This document shows, piece by piece, positions 53,506 to 57,313 of a stretch of 57,313 bases of DNA. The position numbers and the translations under genes are program-made. The stretch comes from Nitrospirae bacterium JdFR-85 (lineage in GTDB: Bacteria > Nitrospirota > Thermodesulfovibrionia > Thermodesulfovibrionales > JdFR-85): contig MTOU01000040.1 of assembly GCA_002011745.1 (NCBI GenBank), positions 1 through 57,313 of the forward strand. Direction: 5' to 3'. The notes beneath the pieces are model-generated. The model was not told the origin of the DNA. It did no database searches and was given only the letters and a program-made list of their open reading frames with translations. The stretch's first letter is position 1. Every line of letters begins with the position of its first letter.

Positions 53506-53757
53506 ACAAGATAGATGCCCCGTGAATTTCCATTTGCTATCCCATACACCGAGTAATATTTTTCTATTGTCAGGAAAATTGAAAATACCGAATGTTTTCA
53601 TGCTGAAAAATGCAATTTATGCAAACGCCTTAGAGAAAGACGATATAGAAAATGAGTGGCTGGGTCTGTTAAATAGGCTAACTACCAATAACCCCAAAAA
53701 GCCTCTGAACTTGCCCGTGAAGGTCTGCTCCATCCTTACTTTATAAAATAAGCCTCT

Positions 53758-53829
53758 ATTACAGTTGAAAAAGAGGTTCACAGAAAGTTAAGGGCTAAAA
53801 AAGGTGCTGTTAATAAAGAAGTTACATGA
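53758..53829 (+). pseudogene. Possible antitoxin fragment
   Basis: A short frame reading ITVEKEVHRKLRAKKGAVNK resembles the N terminus of a VapB-type or similar antitoxin. It has no start codon in frame and stops after about 23 residues. The match is weak. Confidence 0.25.
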
Positions 53830-53952
53830 TTAGCTCCTTTTCATCAGATCTATCATCTCATGCTCTTCACTGACTGAGCATCTCAGACTTATTTCTTTTC
53901 CAGTTTTTGGTCCACTGATGATGTTAAAAAAAGCTGGGATTGATCTGATAAT

Positions 53953-54009
53953 ATGAAATACATGGTTGAGTTTACTCCTCAGGCAGAAAAGGATTTATTT
54001 GTGTATTGA
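53953..54009 (+). pseudogene. RelE/ParE toxin N-terminal remnant
   Basis: ATG 53953 opens MKYMVEFTPQAEKDL, the characteristic N terminus of RelE/ParE toxins, but a TGA ends it after 18 codons. It overlaps the previous stop as ATGA, the coupling usual in toxin-antitoxin operons. The rest of the toxin is not visible downstream. Confidence 0.45.
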
Positions 54010-54180
54010 CAAACCTATGGACATTACCAATGTCTTTTTAACATACAGGCATATCCAATGTGAAGGACAGCATTAAAAGGGTCAACCCTGAACTCCTCAA
54101 ATGTTATAATAACTTAAATTCTGTTTTTTATTTTGCCTCCCACAGTTTAACAATGAAGGTTTCTGGCCAATTGTAACCTT

Positions 54181-54210
54181 TTGCATAAAAATTATTTGCT
54201 GTGTTAGGAT
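54181..54210 (+). promoter_or_regulatory. Candidate promoter of ubiD
   Basis: TTGCAT (54181-54186) and TAGGAT (54205-54210) with 18 bp between, about 40 bp upstream of the ubiD ATG, which has a strong AAGGAGG ribosome site. Confidence 0.4.
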
Positions 54211-54249
54211 TGAGAAATACTGCGATGAATTTTTTGCTAAGGAGGAACA

Positions 54250-55695
54250 ATGGCATATAAGGATTTGAGGGAGTTTATTGAGGTTCTTGAGAAGAGGGAT
54301 CTCCTTAAAAGGATAAAGGTTGAGGTTGACCCGGTTCTTGAGATAGCAGAGATAAATGATCGGGTTGTAAAGGCAGGGGGGCCGGCACTGTTTTTTGAGA
54401 ATCCCAAGGGTTCAAGATTCCCCTGCGTGGTAAACCTCTTTGGTTCCTATGAGAGGATGAGACTTGCTCTTGAGGTTGATGACCTTGATGATATTGGTAA
54501 GGAGATACTGGAGTTCTTGGAGCCAGAGATACCTACCAATCTCATCCAGAAACTGAAGGCTCTCCCGAAGCTGAAGAGACTGGCAGACTTTCTACCCAAG
54601 TATGTTAAATGGGGTCCCTGTAAGGAGGTGATTATAAAGGATAATCCTTCTCTTGATATTTTTCCTATTCTGAAGACATGGCCGTTGGATGGAGGTAGAT
54701 TTATAACTCTACCTATGGTCTTCACAAAGGACCCCGAGACCGGAGAGAGAAACTGCGGTATGTACAGGATGCAGGTCTTTGATTCTAAGACTACAGGAAT
54801 GCACTGGCATATGCATAAAGATGGAGCAAGACACTATCGTAAGGCAGAGCGTCTTGGAAAGAGACTTGAAGTTGCAGTGGCAATAGGGTCAGACCCTGCT
54901 GTAATATACTCTGCAACTGCACCACTTCCAGAAGGTGTGGATGAGATGCTCTTTGCTGGTTTTTTGAGGAAGAAGCCTGTGGAGATGGTTAAATGTGAGA
55001 CTGTTGATCTTGAAGTGCCTGCAAACTCTGAAATAGTACTTGAAGGCTACTGTGAGCCAGGAGAAAGAAGAATAGAGGGTCCCTTTGGAGACCATACAGG
55101 TTATTATTCTCTAAAAGACTATTATCCGGTTTTCCATATTACATGCATAACCCATCGTAGGGATGCAATTTATCCTGCTACCATTGTTGGCAAACCACCA
55201 ATGGAGGACTGTTTTATTGCAAAGGCAACAGAGAGGATATTCCTACCTCTTCTGAAGAAGCAGCTGCCAGAGATAGTGGATATCAATCTTCCAATAGAGG
55301 GTGTTTTTCATAACATAGCTATAGTATCCATTGACAAGAGATATCCGGGGCATGCAAGAAAGGTGATGTATGCGCTATGGGGTATGGGACAGATGAGTTT
55401 TACCAAGATGATAGTTGTGGTAGACTCCTGGGTGAATGTACAAGACCCTTCAGAGGTGGTTTGGAGAATTGGGAATAATGTGGACCCTAAAAGGGATGTA
55501 GTAATACTTGAAGGTCCTCTGGATGTCTTAGAGCATGCTTCAGACATACCAGCCTATGGAGGCAAACTGGGTATAGATGCAACTAAAAAATGGCCTTCAG
55601 AAGGTTTTCAGCGGCAGTGGCCTGAGGATATTGAGATGTCCGAAGAGATAAAGAAACTCGTTGACGAGAGATGGAAGGAATATGGGCTGGAGTAA
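54250..55695 (+). CDS. ubiD: UbiD-family prenylated-FMN-dependent decarboxylase
   Basis: A 481-aa UbiD-type decarboxylase that removes carboxyl groups from aromatic or unsaturated acids with prenylated FMN. The N-terminal part reads YKDLREFIEVLEKRDLLKRI. The cofactor/active-site region has the conserved Glu in IVGKPPMEDCFIAKATERI and the GPFGDHTGYYS block with a conserved Glu just before it. In an anaerobe it may act in menaquinone synthesis or aromatic acid use; the ubiX partner is not in the window, so the exact substrate is open. It is a single gene, convergent with rpoD. Confidence 0.92.
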   Translation: MAYKDLREFIEVLEKRDLLKRIKVEVDPVLEIAEINDRVVKAGGPALFFENPKGSRFPCVVNLFGSYERMRLALEVDDLDDIGKEILEFLEPEIPTNLIQKLKALPKLKRLADFLPKYVKWGPCKEVIIKDNPSLDIFPILKTWPLDGGRFITLPMVFTKDPETGERNCGMYRMQVFDSKTTGMHWHMHKDGARHYRKAERLGKRLEVAVAIGSDPAVIYSATAPLPEGVDEMLFAGFLRKKPVEMVKCETVDLEVPANSEIVLEGYCEPGERRIEGPFGDHTGYYSLKDYYPVFHITCITHRRDAIYPATIVGKPPMEDCFIAKATERIFLPLLKKQLPEIVDINLPIEGVFHNIAIVSIDKRYPGHARKVMYALWGMGQMSFTKMIVVVDSWVNVQDPSEVVWRIGNNVDPKRDVVILEGPLDVLEHASDIPAYGGKLGIDATKKWPSEGFQRQWPEDIEMSEEIKKLVDERWKEYGLE

Positions 55696-55711
55696 AGCCT
55701 CTCTGAGGCTT
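55695..55711. terminator. Hairpin between convergent ubiD and rpoD
   Basis: AAGCCTC-TCT-GAGGCTT, a 7-bp perfect stem starting at the ubiD stop codon and ending at the last base of the rpoD stop. It is placed to serve both genes, though neither side has a long T-run. Confidence 0.5.
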
Positions 55712-57123
55712 CACTCACTCAGAAGTATCTTCAGTGCCTTCATTCTACTTGGGTGTTTCAATTTTCTCAGGGCCTTGGCCTCAATCTGACGTACCCTTTC
55801 TCTGGTTATTGAGAGATGACGGCCCACTTCTTCTAAGGTATGGTCTCTGTCAACTCCTATACCGAATCTCATTCTTATAACCTTTTCTTCCTTAGGAGTA
55901 AGGGTCTTTAGCACCTTCTTTATATGTTCAGACATCTCTGCCCTTTCAGCATCTGAAAAAGGTGAAGGACTGTTTTTATCACTTATAAAATCCTCAAGTT
56001 CTGTATCCTCATCTCCCACAGGAGTCTGCAATGCAATAGGGTCCTGTATGGCTCTGAAGACTTCTTCTACTTTTCTTACAGGCACTCCAAGTTTCTTTGC
56101 AATCTCTTCATTTGTGGGTTCTCTACCCAGCTCTTGCGTTAGCTCCCTTGAGGCCTTTGTTACACGGTTATAAAACTCCATCATATGTACAGGGACCCTG
56201 ATGGTCTTGGTCTGGTCAATAAGGGCCCTTGTGATTGCCTGTCTTATCCACCAGGTAGCATAGGTGCTGAATTTGAAACCTTTCTGGTATTTGAATTTAT
56301 CCACTGCCTTCATGAGCCCAATATTGCCTTCCTGAATCAGGTCAAGTAAGGGCAGACCTCTCCCTACATAGTTTTTTGCAATATTCACCACAAGCCTCAG
56401 ATTTCTTGTTATTAATTCATTCTTAGCAGCTGTTACAAGTTCCTGAGCCTTAGAGATTCTCTCCCACAGCTGTCTGAACTCATCGATCTTTATCCCGAGG
56501 TCTGTCTCTATTCTTTTGTATTCAGCTGATATCTCTTTATAAAGAGCTTCCAGTTCACTAACATCCTCACCTTTCTTTTTCTTCTCTTTTATCTTTTCTC
56601 TAAGTCCTTTTAGGCCTCCATATTTTTCTATCTTTTTATCGAGGTTTTGGACGTATTTATTTATTTCTTCTAAGTGTTCCACAGTGAGTCTTATCACCTC
56701 ATCAGTTCTTTCATCTTCACTGAGAAGTTCTTCTTCGTTCTCGAGACTGGTTTCGAACTTCTTGTAAATAGGTAGTTTTGTAACGATCTCTTTTATTATA
56801 TTTCTTCCATGTTCAAGATTCTTTGCAAGTTCGGTTTCTTCATCCTTAGTGAGTATTGATATATCACCCATGGAATGGAAATAGGCCTGTACCAGATCCT
56901 CTGTCTTCTCGTATTCTTCTACCTCCTCGGGAGCCTCTTCTGTTTCTCTGTAGTTTTCATCAACGACTTTGACTCCCATGTCCTGGAGGAGGTCCATTAG
57001 ATCCTCCAGTTCATCTGGAGAGAAATACTCTGATGGAAGGGCTTCGTTTAGTTCATCATAAGTAAGAACCCCTCTATTTTTACCCAGGGTTATTATCTCT
57101 TCAAATATATCTCTCTCTCTCAT
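55711..57123 (-). CDS. rpoD: RNA polymerase primary sigma factor RpoD (sigma70)
   Basis: A primary sigma factor of 470 aa. A short region 1.1 (about 1-75) is followed by region 1.2 (EDLVQAYFHSMG), a charged non-conserved spacer (about 115-230), region 2 (NLRLVVNIAKNYVGRG; core-binding and -10-reading YQKGFKFSTYATWWIRQAI), region 3 and region 4 (HTLEEVGRHLSITRERVRQIEAKALRKL). It recognises TTGACA/TATAAT-type promoters like those found here. The ribosome site GAGGTGAGAGG is good. It lies directly downstream of the second 23S rRNA with a hairpin in the gap. Confidence 0.98.
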   Translation of the reverse strand: MRERDIFEEIITLGKNRGVLTYDELNEALPSEYFSPDELEDLMDLLQDMGVKVVDENYRETEEAPEEVEEYEKTEDLVQAYFHSMGDISILTKDEETELAKNLEHGRNIIKEIVTKLPIYKKFETSLENEEELLSEDERTDEVIRLTVEHLEEINKYVQNLDKKIEKYGGLKGLREKIKEKKKKGEDVSELEALYKEISAEYKRIETDLGIKIDEFRQLWERISKAQELVTAAKNELITRNLRLVVNIAKNYVGRGLPLLDLIQEGNIGLMKAVDKFKYQKGFKFSTYATWWIRQAITRALIDQTKTIRVPVHMMEFYNRVTKASRELTQELGREPTNEEIAKKLGVPVRKVEEVFRAIQDPIALQTPVGDEDTELEDFISDKNSPSPFSDAERAEMSEHIKKVLKTLTPKEEKVIRMRFGIGVDRDHTLEEVGRHLSITRERVRQIEAKALRKLKHPSRMKALKILLSE

Positions 57124-57140
57124 ATACCTCTCACCTCATC

Positions 57141-57170
57141 TATAAAAATAGAGGCTACAAACGAGCCTCT
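57141..57170 (-). terminator. Hairpin with T-run between 23S rRNA and rpoD (terminator or attenuator)
   Basis: On the - strand, AGAGGCT-CGTTTGT-AGCCTCT (57170-57150) is followed by TATTTTTATA. It should end rRNA transcripts, but it also lies downstream of the likely rpoD promoter and only 18 nt before the rpoD start, so rpoD mRNA must cross it. Confidence 0.75.
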
Positions 57171-57194
57171 TTCTTTGGGTCTCTCATTGATTAA

Positions 57195-57223
57195 ATTATA
57201 TCCGATTTTTGGTTCTTTGACAA
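57195..57223 (-). promoter_or_regulatory. rpoD: Candidate rpoD promoter overlapping the rRNA operon tail
   Basis: On the - strand, TTGTCA (57218-57223) and TATAAT (57195-57200) with exactly 17 bp between. The -35 lies in sequence shared with the other rRNA operon (it is present at 1017-1022), while the -10 is unique to this locus. The start is expected near 57188, giving a leader of about 65 nt that contains the hairpin at 57141-57170. Confidence 0.65.
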
Positions 57224-57313
57224 GGGGGAGTGACTGGGGTAGAGGCAAGTCTCACGGTCTATTAGTACTGGTAGGCTAAACGGGTTTCCCCGCTTACACC
57301 TCCAGCCTATCGA
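57213..57313. repeat. 101-bp inverted copy of 927-1027 (rRNA operon tail)
   Basis: Base p at 927-1027 pairs with base 58240 minus p here, without mismatch. Identity ends at 1028/57212. It includes the 23S 3' end and about 29 bases past it, probably the 3' half of the 23S processing stem. The repeat continues outside the window. Confidence 0.93.
57242..57313 (-). rRNA. rrl: 23S ribosomal RNA, 3' end of a second copy (rest outside window)
   Basis: The reverse complement is identical to 927-998, the 3' end of the first 23S. It extends beyond the window. No 5S rRNA follows: the next 120 bp hold only the rpoD promoter, a hairpin and the rpoD start. Confidence 0.93.

Larger units (their letters stand above)
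52770..54249. other. 1.5-kb degenerate region between pth and ubiD
   Basis: No intact gene is visible. It holds REP-like copy B, a frameshifted cyclase-like gene, a short frame at 53486-53746 with no recognisable family, antitoxin- and RelE-like scraps, and AT-rich filler. It looks like a former accessory insertion that has decayed between housekeeping genes. Confidence 0.65.

Noticed and set aside
53486-53746. 86-codon open frame in the degenerate region
   Set aside because: No recognisable domain and no ribosome site; the neighbouring frames carry equally good fragments, so I treat it as part of the decayed region.

Overview
The window is one contiguous bacterial chromosome segment of about 57 kb. 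It is framed by two 23S rRNA 3' ends that point inwards at each other: 23S-5S on the + strand at 1-1199, and a second 23S tail on the - strand at 57213-57313. The gene content is that of a free-living Gram-negative anaerobe with an outer membrane (LbtU-like porin, HtrA, periplasmic FKBP), indirect Gln/Asn-tRNA charging (gatA, gatB), a B12-dependent class II ribonucleotide reductase, a Ni/Co ECF transporter, a UbiD decarboxylase, a cytochrome b6/Rieske pair, PAS-rich sensor kinases and a sigma54 activator. Frequent AGA/AGG/ATA codons, moderate GC and a bacterial NrpR-type regulator suggest Nitrospirota (Thermodesulfovibrio-like) or a neighbouring deep lineage. That placement is inference; no 16S is present.

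Layout: rRNA tail (1-1200); two sensor kinases (1243-5393); rluD, gatB and gatA on the - strand (5471-9335); tRNA-Pro and tRNA-Arg (9439-9595); an SGNH hydrolase, DAHP synthase and a small Fis-type response regulator (9617-11799); FmdB zinc ribbon, then speD-speE-phosphohexomutase-HAD (11904-15776); FKBP and nitrilase-family amidase (15935-17271); tRNA-His, then mnmE, a MetE-like protein, tmk and mutS2 (17357-22844); a yeiH-like exporter with a hybrid kinase (22846-26424); tRNA-Leu, a dGTPase-like protein, degP and a sigma54 activator (26528-30820).

The most interesting part is 30821-36961. A 514-bp gap carries a full-match sigma54 promoter followed by a compact two-hairpin RNA with GGA motifs and its own terminator. 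A palindrome lies about 150 bp upstream, and a second strong hairpin (a possible attenuator) lies just ahead of an eight-gene Ni/Co uptake operon: methyltransferase, His-rich 74-aa protein, porin, NikK-, NikM- and NikL-like proteins, CbiQ and CbiO.

Convergent to it is a housekeeping operon on the - strand (36937-42279): plsC, ispH, rpsA, sppA, an HU/IHF gene, a Rieske protein and a b6-type cytochrome. From 42432 to 44260 lies a PASTA-containing secreted-protein gene broken by three frameshifts. Then come nrdJ with a small Cys-rich upstream gene, divergent from an NrpR-like regulator across a region with two promoters and a 9-bp inverted repeat; a DUF72 protein, PolX, prs, rplY (ctc) and pth; a 1.5-kb gene graveyard (52770-54249) with a broken cyclase-like gene and toxin-antitoxin scraps; ubiD; and rpoD, whose candidate promoter lies partly inside the tail of the second rRNA operon.

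Where I move a start inside a longer open frame, the reason is in the entry. All calls come from reading the sequence alone, without database searches.
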